Part shown: positions 1 through 7,539 of the stretch, one piece after another
How positions within the stretch are numbered: position 1 is the first letter of the stretch
Layout of the letters: the number at the start of each line of letters is the position of its first letter
Source of the DNA: Bacteroidaceae bacterium
Lineage (GTDB): Bacteria > Bacteroidota > Bacteroidia > Bacteroidales > Bacteroidaceae
DNA: 64,000 nt
NCBI GenBank assembly: GCA_017560125.1
Contig: JAFYOS010000027.1
Location: 1 to 64,000 of the forward strand
Direction: 5' to 3'
The notes under the pieces: model-generated
Seen by the model: the letters and a program-made list of their open reading frames with translations, nothing else
Told to the model about the DNA's origin: nothing
Database searches by the model: none
Position numbers and translations under genes: made by a program

Positions 1-30
1 CCTTTGCTCTACCAACTGAGCTATGGCACC
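1..30 (-). tRNA. 5' part of a tRNA gene, probably tRNA-Phe (cut by window edge)
   Basis: Read on the minus strand, the sequence starts with a seven-base acceptor strand (GGTGCCA), then TA, a D-stem GCTC/GAGC around AGTTGGTA, and the first bases of the anticodon stem (AAGG). The anticodon lies outside the window. The acceptor and D-arm match my memory of Bacteroidota tRNA-Phe, but the amino acid identity is an inference. A full promoter lies just upstream on the minus strand. Confidence 0.7.
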
Positions 31-51
31 GTTGTTTCTCTTTTGCGAGTG

Positions 52-83
52 CAAAGGTATGACGTTTTTTTTTATTGTGCAAA
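52..83 (-). promoter_or_regulatory. Promoter for the minus-strand tRNA
   Basis: On the minus strand, TTTG (80-83) is followed after 20 bp by TACCTTTG (52-59). This is an exact match to the Bacteroidota -33/-7 consensus, with the tRNA 5' end 21 bases further on. Confidence 0.85.
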
Positions 84-132
84 TATTTTTGAGAAAATCT
101 TTAAAAAATTTTTCTCTTACCCATTTTTGTTA

Positions 133-140
133 TACCTTTG
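133..140 (+). promoter_or_regulatory. -7 box of the tRNA-Pro promoter
   Basis: TACCTTTG matches the TAnnTTTG consensus and lies 15 bases before the tRNA start. Only a T run stands where the -33 TTTG is expected. It is divergent from the promoter of the other tRNA. Confidence 0.75.
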
Positions 141-155
141 CACTACCAAAAGGTA

Positions 156-231
156 CGGAATGTAGCGCAGTTGGTAGCGCACTACGTTCGGGACGTAGGG
201 GTCGGGCGTTCGAGTCGCCTCATTCCGACCA
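156..231 (+). tRNA. tRNA-Pro (anticodon CGG)
   Basis: A complete 76-base cloverleaf with an encoded CCA end. The acceptor CGGAATG (156-162) pairs with CATTCCG (221-227). The D-stem is GCGC/GCGC. The anticodon stem CTACG/CGTAG encloses loop TTCGGGA with anticodon CGG at 189-191. The T-arm is GGGCG-TTCGAGT-CGCCT with one G-T pair, and A228 is the discriminator base. A C1-G72 pair is typical of proline tRNAs. Confidence 0.97.
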
Positions 232-235
232 AACG

Positions 236-272
236 CGACAATCGAATATTTTCGGTTGTCGTTTTCTTTTTT
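236..272 (+). terminator. Terminator after tRNA-Pro
   Basis: CGACAATCGAA (236-246) pairs with TTCGGTTGTCG (251-261), with one G-T wobble and a TATT loop, then a T-rich run to 272. The stretch from there to the next promoter (about 100 bases) shows nothing recognisable. Confidence 0.8.
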
Positions 273-376
273 ATATATAGCACCAATCGGGTTGCTTGTT
301 GTGCAGATATTCGATAGGCTGGCGGGTGCGCATTAGCCTTGTAAACCCCCGAAAACAAAAACAGCTATAAAATGTT

Positions 377-408
377 TTTGTTTTTTTGTTTTAATAACAC
401 TATCTTCG
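377..408 (+). promoter_or_regulatory. Promoter for the gene at 438
   Basis: TTTG (377-380) and TATCTTCG (401-408) are separated by 20 bp. The -7 box carries the TTCG variant. The transcription start would fall about 25 bases before the chosen ATG, which rules out the longer reading frame that begins at 372. Confidence 0.8.
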
Positions 409-437
409 CATCGGAAACATATTTTAATAATATACTT

Positions 438-2204
438 ATGAAAAGATTACATTCTATTGCGGCTCTTGTGGCTGTGTTGTTGTTTGTGGGTTGCGCCAAG
501 GCGCCTCGCCAGTTTACAAACGACGAGGTTACCGAAGCGTGGCACAAGGGCTTGACGCTTCCCGTTGATGCGTCGAAGCAGTTCCCTCCCAAGCCTGTGA
601 TGCCCGATAACGACAATGGTCTTAATGTGCTTGTCGATATTTCGCACCAGTGTACATTTGCCTATTTGTGGGGCATGCCTCCCCAGCTGCGTGCCGATGG
701 TTACCGTGCCATCCCCTCGATGGCGTCGTTGGATGCTGTGCTCAAGGAGGACGGTGTGAGCCGCATGCGCTTGCAGTTCGATGCCGAGAATAATATCTAC
801 CCCTTCGGCTGGGTTCCCAACTATAAATACAATGTGGTGGTTACACAGCAGCTCGACAGAAACGCTCCCATCTACACCAAGGCTGAGTGCAAGGCGCTCG
901 AGGATTTCGTGGCTGATGGCGGTTCGCTCTATATCCTTACTAATGCTCAGAGCAGCGTCGAGGGCTGGAGTATGAACGACCTTGCTGCGGTGTTCGGTGC
1001 AAAATATACCGACAAGACCGACCGCTACAACGATGCTACCTATGCAACCATCGAGGTCGATTCGAACTGGGAGGTTGTGGCTACCGGCGAGAATGGTTTG
1101 CCTGTACGTGCACGCCGCGCCTTCAAGCATGGTCGCGTGGTTATAAGCGGCTATAGCGAAGAGATTCACTTCGAGGAGATTCACGACCAGGCTACCGACG
1201 AAGAGAAGGCTCGCAAAGAGGCCATCAACAAATGGCGTCGCGAGGTGCTCGATGCTTCGTTCGGATGGTTGTGCGAGATACAGCACACATTCGGCGATGA
1301 GTACCGTCCCGGCCAGAGCGGATGGGGTGGCGGTGGTGCCATCTATCCCGAGCTCGAGACCAACCTCGATGGATTTGTGGTTTACTATACCCCCAATATG
1401 GACGAGACACTGAAGCAGACCGTTATTACCGAAATGCCCCGCATTACCGACCAGATAATGGCATGGCTTCCCTCTACACCCACACCCGAGCCCATGTACC
1501 TGTTGCTCGCAGCCGGTGGCGGTGGCGGTTGGGCTGTCAACGCCTATAAGCCCAAGGAGAACGGTATCATCAGCACCGATATTTGGGGCTTGATTGGTAT
1601 CTATGCTCACGAGCTTGCCCACACATTGGGCGGTCCGGCCAATGCCAAGGATGTGAAGGCGGGTGAATCGCCTTTCCACAACCAGGGTGAGGCTCATGCT
1701 GGATGGTTCCAGGGTAAAATCATGGCTATGTACGACAGCACACTGCTCGAGAGAGGTAACAGAAATTGCGAGGAGCTCTTCACTCCCGAGTACCTCAATC
1801 TCGATTTGAAACGCTATACCAACGATGCCGCTTATGCCGACAGCTGCGGCAAAGGCAAGGATTGGGGCAAATCGTGGGTAATATGGCAGAAGATGGACGA
1901 TGTCTATGGCCCTACATGGTACCCCCGCTGGAGAAATATACAATATACCCGCTGGATGGATACCCCCGAGAAGGTGCTCACATGGGAAGAAACTGTAGAG
2001 GATATGTCTATTGCCGTAGGCGAGGACTTGTTCCCCTTCTTCCGCGCCTTGAATACTTCGCTCGACCGCGAGGTTTGTGGCGAGTTGCTCTTCAACGGCG
2101 AGAAGATTACTCTCCCCGCTGCACGCATCGACGCTACAACCCCTCCCGGAAAGGTCAACCTCTCGGCTATTGGCGATTGGTCGAAACCTCTCCCCAAGAA
2201 ATAG
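438..2204 (+). CDS. Lipoprotein with GATase-like and gluzincin-like (HExxH) domains
   Basis: The 588-residue product begins with a lipoprotein signal (MKRLHS..., lipobox LFVGC, Cys at about 19), so it is probably tethered to a membrane and faces the periplasm or cell surface. Residues about 50-250 include an ADGGSLYILTNA segment resembling the ThuA/DUF4350 glutamine-amidotransferase-like fold. Further on is HELAH (H391, E392, H395) with E418 in GEAHAGWF, the HExxH...E pattern of gluzincin metallopeptidases such as the M60 type. I do not recognise the exact family, and peptidase activity is inferred from the motif only. The ATG at 438 is preferred because the promoter lies inside the longer frame. 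The gene is monocistronic: it has its own promoter and a terminator follows it. Confidence 0.75.
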   Translation: MKRLHSIAALVAVLLFVGCAKAPRQFTNDEVTEAWHKGLTLPVDASKQFPPKPVMPDNDNGLNVLVDISHQCTFAYLWGMPPQLRADGYRAIPSMASLDAVLKEDGVSRMRLQFDAENNIYPFGWVPNYKYNVVVTQQLDRNAPIYTKAECKALEDFVADGGSLYILTNAQSSVEGWSMNDLAAVFGAKYTDKTDRYNDATYATIEVDSNWEVVATGENGLPVRARRAFKHGRVVISGYSEEIHFEEIHDQATDEEKARKEAINKWRREVLDASFGWLCEIQHTFGDEYRPGQSGWGGGGAIYPELETNLDGFVVYYTPNMDETLKQTVITEMPRITDQIMAWLPSTPTPEPMYLLLAAGGGGGWAVNAYKPKENGIISTDIWGLIGIYAHELAHTLGGPANAKDVKAGESPFHNQGEAHAGWFQGKIMAMYDSTLLERGNRNCEELFTPEYLNLDLKRYTNDAAYADSCGKGKDWGKSWVIWQKMDDVYGPTWYPRWRNIQYTRWMDTPEKVLTWEETVEDMSIAVGEDLFPFFRALNTSLDREVCGELLFNGEKITLPAARIDATTPPGKVNLSAIGDWSKPLPKK

Positions 2205-2228
2205 ATTTTACTTGACTGATTGATAGCT

Positions 2229-2268
2229 CTGCGGATGTGGGCCCGATGCCTGCATCCGCAGTTTTTTT
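2229..2268 (+). terminator. Terminator after the gene at 438
   Basis: CTGCGGATG (2229-2237) pairs perfectly with CATCCGCAG (2253-2261), followed by seven T. Confidence 0.88.
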
Positions 2269-2354
2269 CTGCGGACACGGTGCTTTTCGAAATCGCTTTC
2301 GCGGCATATATTCAAAATTTGATGTCATAATGTTTTTTTCTCCACAAAAAAGAT

Positions 2355-2362
2355 TACTTTTG
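2355..2362 (+). promoter_or_regulatory. -7 box of the lpd promoter
   Basis: TACTTTTG fits TAnnTTTG, 28 bases before the lpd ATG. No clear -33 box is visible at the expected distance. Confidence 0.6.
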
Positions 2363-2389
2363 TTGGTGGAAACACTAAAATCTGATATT

Positions 2390-3739
2390 ATGTACGATTT
2401 AGCCATACTTGGTGGTGGCCCAGCCGGATATGTGGCTGCCGAGAATGCCGGTGCCAAAGGCATGAAAACCATTCTTTTCGAAAAACGCGAATTGGGCGGT
2501 GTCTGTCTTAACGAGGGTTGCATCCCCACAAAGACATTGCTCTACAGTGCCAAAATGTACGACCACGCCACAGGTGGAAAGAAATATGGCATTACAGCCG
2601 AGAATGTGGCCTTCGAGTACAAGAAGATGGCCGATCGCAAAACTAAGGTCGTGCGTAAATTAGTGGCCGGCATCAAGCTGAAAATGGAGCACAACAATGT
2701 CGAGGTTGTCAAGGGTGAGGCTTTCATCGTTGCAGGCAATGCCGAGGCTGTGACCATAAAATGTGGCGAGGAAACATACAGCGCGTCGCGCCTGCTCATA
2801 TGCACCGGTAGCGAAGCCTTTGTGCCGCCCATCCCTGGAGCACGCGACAACGATGCAGTGCTCACCAACCGCGAAATGCTTGCTCTCACTCAGGCGCCCG
2901 AAAGCCTTGTGGTTATCGGCGGCGGTGTGATAGGAATGGAATTTGCGAGCCTCTACAACAGTTTGGGTGTTCCGGTGACGGTGATAGAGATGTTGCCCGA
3001 GATTTTGGGTGGCCTCGACAAGGAGATAAGCGAAATGCTGCGCGGAATATATGCAAAGCGCGGCGTTCGGTTCAATCTGCGATGCAAGGTTACTGCCATC
3101 GAGGGCAACAAGGTGTGCTTCACCGATGCCGAAGGCAACGAGCAGAGCGTCGAGGGTGACAAGATACTGATGAGCGTAGGCCGTCGTCCCACGCTCGACG
3201 GTTTCGGCCTCGAAAATATCCCCGTCGAAGTGGATAGAGGAATAAAAGTGAACGAATATATGCAGACCACCATGCCCAATGTCTATGCTGCGGGCGACGT
3301 CACCGGCTTCTCGTTGTTGGCACACACGGCAAGCCGCGAGGGCGAGGTGGCGGTGAACCACATGCTCGGCATCGACGACCGCATGGCCTACAATGCCATC
3401 CCGGGTATCGTATATACCAATCCCGAGGTGAGCAGCGTCGGTATTACCGAGGAGCAGGCCGAGGCGCAAGGCATCGAATACCGCCTGAGCAAACTGCCCA
3501 TGACATATGCAGGGCGTTTCGTAGCCGAGAACGAGGGGCAGACCGGATTGTGCAAAATCCTCGCTTCGCCCGATGGCAAGGTGCTGGGTGTGCACATGCT
3601 TGGCAATGCATCGAGCGAGTTCGTGTGTGCCGCCTGCATGGCAATAACCAACGGCCTCACGGTCACCGATTTGCGACGCACGGTGTTCCCTCATCCCACT
3701 GTGTGCGAGATATTGAAAGAGGGATTGTTTGAATTGTAA
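2390..3739 (+). CDS. lpd: Dihydrolipoyl dehydrogenase (E3)
   Basis: This FAD enzyme reoxidises dihydrolipoyl groups with NAD+ in 2-oxoacid dehydrogenase complexes or the glycine cleavage system. The 449-residue product has the FAD-binding GGGPAGYVAA at residues 8-17, the redox disulfide motif GGVCLNEGCIPTK, a second Rossmann motif VIGGGVIGMEFAS for NAD, the YAAGDVTG FAD motif, and a C-terminal HPTVCE holding the catalytic His-Glu pair. The start MYDLAIL is chosen at 2390 because the longer frame from 2237 runs through the previous terminator and the promoter. No E1 or E2 gene is nearby, so its partner complex must be encoded elsewhere. It is followed 21 bases later by the inositol-phosphate synthase gene and may be co-transcribed with it. 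Confidence 0.96.
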   Translation: MYDLAILGGGPAGYVAAENAGAKGMKTILFEKRELGGVCLNEGCIPTKTLLYSAKMYDHATGGKKYGITAENVAFEYKKMADRKTKVVRKLVAGIKLKMEHNNVEVVKGEAFIVAGNAEAVTIKCGEETYSASRLLICTGSEAFVPPIPGARDNDAVLTNREMLALTQAPESLVVIGGGVIGMEFASLYNSLGVPVTVIEMLPEILGGLDKEISEMLRGIYAKRGVRFNLRCKVTAIEGNKVCFTDAEGNEQSVEGDKILMSVGRRPTLDGFGLENIPVEVDRGIKVNEYMQTTMPNVYAAGDVTGFSLLAHTASREGEVAVNHMLGIDDRMAYNAIPGIVYTNPEVSSVGITEEQAEAQGIEYRLSKLPMTYAGRFVAENEGQTGLCKILASPDGKVLGVHMLGNASSEFVCAACMAITNGLTVTDLRRTVFPHPTVCEILKEGLFEL

Positions 3740-3760
3740 TATATGTAAGATAAGATAACG

Positions 3761-5062
3761 ATGGAAAAATGCAATATAAAACCCGCAACGGGTAAATTGG
3801 GTGTAATGTGTATAGGTCTTGGTGCGGTTACCACCACCACAATCATTGGTGTGCTCATGTCGCGCAAGGGCTTGTCGCAACCTGTCGGTTCGTTTGCCTG
3901 CAAGGGTATGATGCGTTTGGGCAAGGGCCGCGACAAAATGTATAAAGAGGTTAAGGACATTGTTCCTGTGGCCGAGCTCGACGATATTGTTTTTGGTGCG
4001 TGGGATCTGTTCCCCGACAACGCCTACGAGGCTGCCGTCAAGGCGGCAGTGCTTCGTCCAGCCGATATAGAGCCCGTAAGGGATGAGCTCGAGGCTATAC
4101 GCCCCATTCCCGCGCTGTTCGACAAGAGCTATGCATCCAATATAGACGGCCCCAATGTGAAGCAGGGCGAAAGCCGTTGGGATCTTGCCAACCAGGTGCG
4201 CGAGGATATACGCCGCTTCAAGGCCGAGAATGGTTGCGACCGCGTGGTGGTTATATGGATTGCAAGCACCGAGAAATTTATTCCGCGCGACAGCGACGTG
4301 CATGGCTCGGTGGCTGCCTTCGAAGCTGCCATGAAGGCCGACGACACAGCGCGCATCGCTCCTAGCATGTGCTATGCCTATGCAGCCATGCGCGAGGGTT
4401 GCCCCTTTGTTATGGGTGCTCCCAACCTCTGCATCGACATACCCGCCATGTGGCAGTTGGCCGAGGAGATGCGCGTGCCCATCGCTGGTAAGGATTTCAA
4501 GAGCGGACAGACCATGATGAAGACCGTGCTTGCTCCTGCCTTCTTCACCCGCCAGTTGGGCGTGACAGGATGGTTCTCTACAAACATCCTTGGCAACCGC
4601 GATGGAGTGGTGCTCGACAACCCCGACAATTTCGAAACCAAGCGTCGCAGTAAAATGTCCGCGGTCGAGAACATCCTCGACAGCGACATCTACCCCGACC
4701 TCTATTCCGATATATATCACAAGGTGCGCATCAACTACTATCCCCCTCGTGGCGACGAAAAAGAGAGCTGGGACAATATCGATATCTTCGGCTGGATGGG
4801 TTATCCCATGACAATAAAGGTGAACTTCCTTTGCCGCGACTCGATACTTGCTGCGCCGTTGGCCCTCGACCTTGTGCTCTTCAGCGACCTTGCACAGCGT
4901 GCGGGATATAGCGGAATACAGGAGTTCCTGTCGTTCTACAGCAAGGCACCCATGCACAAGGATGGCGAGGAGCCCGTTCACGATCTCTTCAAGCAGTTTG
5001 CCATGCTCAAGAACGCCATTCGTGTGATGGCGGGTTACGAGGCCGACCAAGAGCTCGATTGA
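3761..5062 (+). CDS. ino1: Myo-inositol-1-phosphate synthase (MIPS)
   Basis: The enzyme cyclises glucose 6-phosphate to inositol 3-phosphate using a tightly bound NAD cofactor. The 433-residue product has the N-terminal Rossmann segment GLGAVTTTTIIG and the C-terminal signature DIFGWMGYPMTIKVNF, followed by SILAAPLALDLVLFSDLA, both typical of the bacterial/archaeal INO1 family. In Bacteroides such an enzyme feeds the synthesis of inositol phospho- and sphingolipids. Here the CDP-alcohol transferase and phosphatase genes expected beside it are missing, and the neighbours are lpd and argR, so the later steps must be encoded elsewhere. A terminator follows. The name is secure from the motifs; use for lipid synthesis is inference. 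Confidence 0.93.
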   Translation: MEKCNIKPATGKLGVMCIGLGAVTTTTIIGVLMSRKGLSQPVGSFACKGMMRLGKGRDKMYKEVKDIVPVAELDDIVFGAWDLFPDNAYEAAVKAAVLRPADIEPVRDELEAIRPIPALFDKSYASNIDGPNVKQGESRWDLANQVREDIRRFKAENGCDRVVVIWIASTEKFIPRDSDVHGSVAAFEAAMKADDTARIAPSMCYAYAAMREGCPFVMGAPNLCIDIPAMWQLAEEMRVPIAGKDFKSGQTMMKTVLAPAFFTRQLGVTGWFSTNILGNRDGVVLDNPDNFETKRRSKMSAVENILDSDIYPDLYSDIYHKVRINYYPPRGDEKESWDNIDIFGWMGYPMTIKVNFLCRDSILAAPLALDLVLFSDLAQRAGYSGIQEFLSFYSKAPMHKDGEEPVHDLFKQFAMLKNAIRVMAGYEADQELD

Positions 5063-5087
5063 TAATTGCATAAATGCATAAAAATAG

Positions 5088-5130
5088 ACGGTGTAGTGGC
5101 TGAAAAAGCCATTATGCCGTATGTTTTTTT
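5088..5130 (+). terminator. Terminator after inositol-phosphate synthase
   Basis: A 14-bp stem (5088-5101 with 5107-5120, including three G-T pairs) closes a GAAAA loop and is followed by ATG and seven T (5124-5130). Confidence 0.85.
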
Positions 5131-5171
5131 ATTAAAATGATATTTTTATGCAAAAAAACGAATAAAAATTA

Positions 5172-5201
5172 TTGCCGTTGCTGTAAATATGGTTACCTTT
5201 G
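5172..5201 (+). promoter_or_regulatory. Promoter of the arginine operon
   Basis: TTG (5172-5174), a 19-bp spacer and TACCTTTG (5194-5201) fit the Bacteroidota consensus. Transcription would start near 5208, directly in front of the palindrome at 5211-5224. Confidence 0.82.
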
Positions 5202-5210
5202 CGGTTTATT

Positions 5211-5224
5211 AGCATAAATATGCA
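5211..5224 (+). promoter_or_regulatory. Candidate ArgR operator (palindrome AGCATAAATATGCA)
   Basis: GCATA and TATGC form an imperfect palindrome around AT-rich bases, between the predicted transcription start and the argR ATG. ARG boxes in other phyla have the form TGAAT...ATTCA or similar with an A/T centre, so the architecture fits autorepression. Binding is an inference. Confidence 0.5.
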
Positions 5225-5227
5225 ACT

Positions 5228-5710
5228 ATGAAGGTAAAAAATTCTCGCCTCGAAGCAATACGACTCATCCTCTCTACCCACGAGATTGGCAGCCAGGATG
5301 AATTGCTCAAGGAATTGAACAACGAAGGATATACACTGACACAGGCAACCCTGTCGCGCGACTTGCGCCAGTTGCGTGTCGTGAAGACGGTCGGCACCAA
5401 CGGCCACTATAAATATGTGATGCCCCGACAGACGCAGTACAGACACGAAGGCGCTGTGGGCGAAATGCACCCGGTGACTCCGCTACCCGAGGAGAATGGA
5501 TTCATATCCATAAAATTTTCGGGCAACATCGCGGTCATCAGGACACGTCCCACCTATGCAAGCACATTGGCCTATCACATCGACAACTGCGATTTTGCCG
5601 AGATACTTGGAACGCTTGCCGGCGACGACACCGTCATGCTGGTGATAGCCGAGGGCGTTACAAAGAGCGCATTGCTGAAGGTGTTGCGCACAATCATACC
5701 TAATATATAA
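5228..5710 (+). CDS. argR: Arginine repressor ArgR
   Basis: ArgR/AhrC proteins form hexamers that bind operators when charged with L-arginine. The 160-residue product has an N-terminal winged helix (residues about 1-70: KNSRLEAIRLILSTHEI, then TLTQATLSRDLRQLRVVK with the recognition helix) and a C-terminal domain with TLAGDDTVMLVIA, where the GDD segment contacts arginine. It is the first gene of argR-GNAT-argG-argC-argD, with 28 bases to the next gene, so the repressor probably controls its own operon. A palindrome sits in its short leader. Confidence 0.95.
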   Translation: MKVKNSRLEAIRLILSTHEIGSQDELLKELNNEGYTLTQATLSRDLRQLRVVKTVGTNGHYKYVMPRQTQYRHEGAVGEMHPVTPLPEENGFISIKFSGNIAVIRTRPTYASTLAYHIDNCDFAEILGTLAGDDTVMLVIAEGVTKSALLKVLRTIIPNI

Positions 5711-5738
5711 GATAACAAACGAAATATTCTATATAGAA

Positions 5739-6323
5739 ATGGAAGAAAACATAATAAGCGAAGTACCTATCGAGGTAATCGTAGCCGATGGCTCGCACGA
5801 GAAATATGTAGATGAAATACTCGAGACCATCAGCGCCGCCGCCAAGGTTCGCGGCACAGGTATTGCAAAGCGCACCCACGAGTATGTAGCGCAGAAGATG
5901 CGCGAGGGTAAGGCTGTGATAGCACTCGCCGGCGACGAGAAGGAATTTGCTGGTTTTTGCTACATAGAGAGCTGGGGTAACAAACAGTATGTGGCCAATT
6001 CGGGCCTCATTGTGGTTGATAAATTCCGCCGTCGCGGACTTGCGAAGCGCATCAAGAAGACCGCCTTCGAGCTATCGCGCAAGATGTGGCCCAATGCAAA
6101 GCTCTTCGGACTCACCAGCGGTGGCGCCGTTATGCGCATTAACACCGAGCTTGGTTACGTGCCCGTACCCTTTGCCGAGCTCACCGACGACGAGGCCTTC
6201 TGGAAGGGCTGTCAGGGTTGCATTAACCACGACATATTGGAGCGTACAGGCCGTCGCTACTGCATCTGCACAGCGATGCTTTACGACCCCGCAGAGCATG
6301 AAAAAAAGAACGAAAATAAATAA
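5739..6323 (+). CDS. GNAT acyltransferase in the arginine operon, candidate N-acylglutamate synthase
   Basis: The 194-residue product is a GNAT-fold protein. The acyl-CoA binding segment is VVDKFRRRGLAKRIKK (residues about 92-107), preceded by a beta strand and followed by the helix carrying ELSRK. Classical argA and argJ are absent, while argC and argD lie downstream. The acylation of glutamate that starts arginine synthesis is therefore the obvious missing step. Bacteroides uses N-succinyl intermediates, so the donor could be succinyl-CoA. I recall a genetic study in Bacteroides pointing to a GNAT gene for this step, but I cannot verify it here. It contains a Cys-rich KGCQGCINHD segment near residue 157. 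The GNAT family is secure; the substrate is inference. Confidence 0.8.
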   Translation: MEENIISEVPIEVIVADGSHEKYVDEILETISAAAKVRGTGIAKRTHEYVAQKMREGKAVIALAGDEKEFAGFCYIESWGNKQYVANSGLIVVDKFRRRGLAKRIKKTAFELSRKMWPNAKLFGLTSGGAVMRINTELGYVPVPFAELTDDEAFWKGCQGCINHDILERTGRRYCICTAMLYDPAEHEKKNENK

Positions 6324-6332
6324 AATAACAAT

Positions 6333-7535
6333 ATGAGCAAGAAAAAAGTAGTAGTAGCCTTCAGTGGCGGACTCGATACATCATTTACCGTAATGTACCT
6401 CGCACGCGAGAAGGGTTACGAAGTATATGCAGCTTGTGCCAACACAGGCGGTTTCAGCGAAGAGCAGCTGAAGCAGAACGAAGAGAATGCCTACAAATTG
6501 GGCGCAGTGAAATATGTTACACTCGACGTAACAAAAGAGTACTACGAGAAGAGCCTCAAGTACATGATCTATGGTAACGTGCTTCGCAACGGCACATACC
6601 CCATCTCGGTATCATCGGAGCGTATCTTCCAGGCAATGGCCATTGCACGTTACGCTAACGAGATTGGTGCATCGGCTATCGCACATGGTTCAACAGGTGC
6701 CGGTAACGACCAGATTCGTTTCGACATGACATTCCTTGTGCTCGCTCCCAATGTAGAAATCATCACACTCACTCGCGACATGACACTTACACGCGAGTAC
6801 GAGATCAACTACCTTAACGAGCACGGTTTCTCGGCCGACTTCACCAAATTGAAATATTCATACAACGTAGGTATATGGGGTACATCAATCTGTGGTGGCG
6901 AAATCCTCGATTCAAAGCAGGGCTTGCCCGAGAGCGCTTACCTGAAGCAGATTACAAAAGAGGGTAGCGAGGAGCTCAAACTCACCTTCGACAAGGGTAT
7001 CCTTACAGCGGTTAACGGCGAGACATTCGACGATCCCATCAAGGCTATTCAGAAGGTCGAGGAGATTGGTGCTGCATATGGCATCGGTCGCGACATGCAC
7101 GTTGGTGACACCATCATCGGCATCAAGGGCCGCGTAGGCTTCGAGGCTGCTGCGCCCATGCTCATCATCGGTGCACACAAGTTCCTCGAGAAATATACAC
7201 TCAGCAAGTGGCAGCAGTACTGGAAAGACCAGGTTGCCAACTGGTATGGTATGTTCCTGCACGAGAGCCAGTATCTCGAGCCCGTAATGCGCGACATCGA
7301 GGCTATGCTCGAGAGCTCACAGCGCAACGTAACAGGTACAGCCATCCTTCAGTTGTTCCCCAAAGGCTTCTCGACAGTGGGCGTCGATTCACCCTGCGAC
7401 CTCGTTAAGACCAAGTTTGGCGAGTATGGCGAGATACAGAAGGGTTGGACAGCCGAGGATGCGAAGGGTTTCATCAAGGTGACATCTACCCCCTTGCGCG
7501 TATATCACAGTAATCACCCCGACGAACAAATCTGA
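6333..7535 (+). CDS. argG: Argininosuccinate synthase
   Basis: It joins citrulline and aspartate with ATP to give argininosuccinate, the penultimate step of arginine synthesis. The 400-residue product starts with the N-type ATP-pyrophosphatase loop AFSGGLDTSF (residues 9-18) and carries GSTGAGNDQIRFD, which contacts the substrates. It lies nine bases after the GNAT gene and four bases before argC. The length is normal. argH, argB and the carbamoyltransferase gene are not in this window. Confidence 0.97.
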   Translation: MSKKKVVVAFSGGLDTSFTVMYLAREKGYEVYAACANTGGFSEEQLKQNEENAYKLGAVKYVTLDVTKEYYEKSLKYMIYGNVLRNGTYPISVSSERIFQAMAIARYANEIGASAIAHGSTGAGNDQIRFDMTFLVLAPNVEIITLTRDMTLTREYEINYLNEHGFSADFTKLKYSYNVGIWGTSICGGEILDSKQGLPESAYLKQITKEGSEELKLTFDKGILTAVNGETFDDPIKAIQKVEEIGAAYGIGRDMHVGDTIIGIKGRVGFEAAAPMLIIGAHKFLEKYTLSKWQQYWKDQVANWYGMFLHESQYLEPVMRDIEAMLESSQRNVTGTAILQLFPKGFSTVGVDSPCDLVKTKFGEYGEIQKGWTAEDAKGFIKVTSTPLRVYHSNHPDEQI

Positions 7536-7539
7536 TAAT

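Noticed and set aside
447-1943. Long antisense open frame (498 codons)
   Set aside because: It mirrors a coherent lipoprotein gene with promoter and terminator on the other strand; its own translation has no signal, motif or start context.
2660-5071. Very long antisense open frame (803 codons)
   Set aside because: It runs across both lpd and the inositol-phosphate synthase gene, whose identities are certain; the frame stays open because of codon bias.
5066-5081. Second ArgR-like palindrome TTGCATAAATGCATAA
   Set aside because: It lies between the inositol-phosphate synthase stop and its terminator, about 110 bases upstream of the argR -7 box. It could only work by looping, so I do not list it as an operator.
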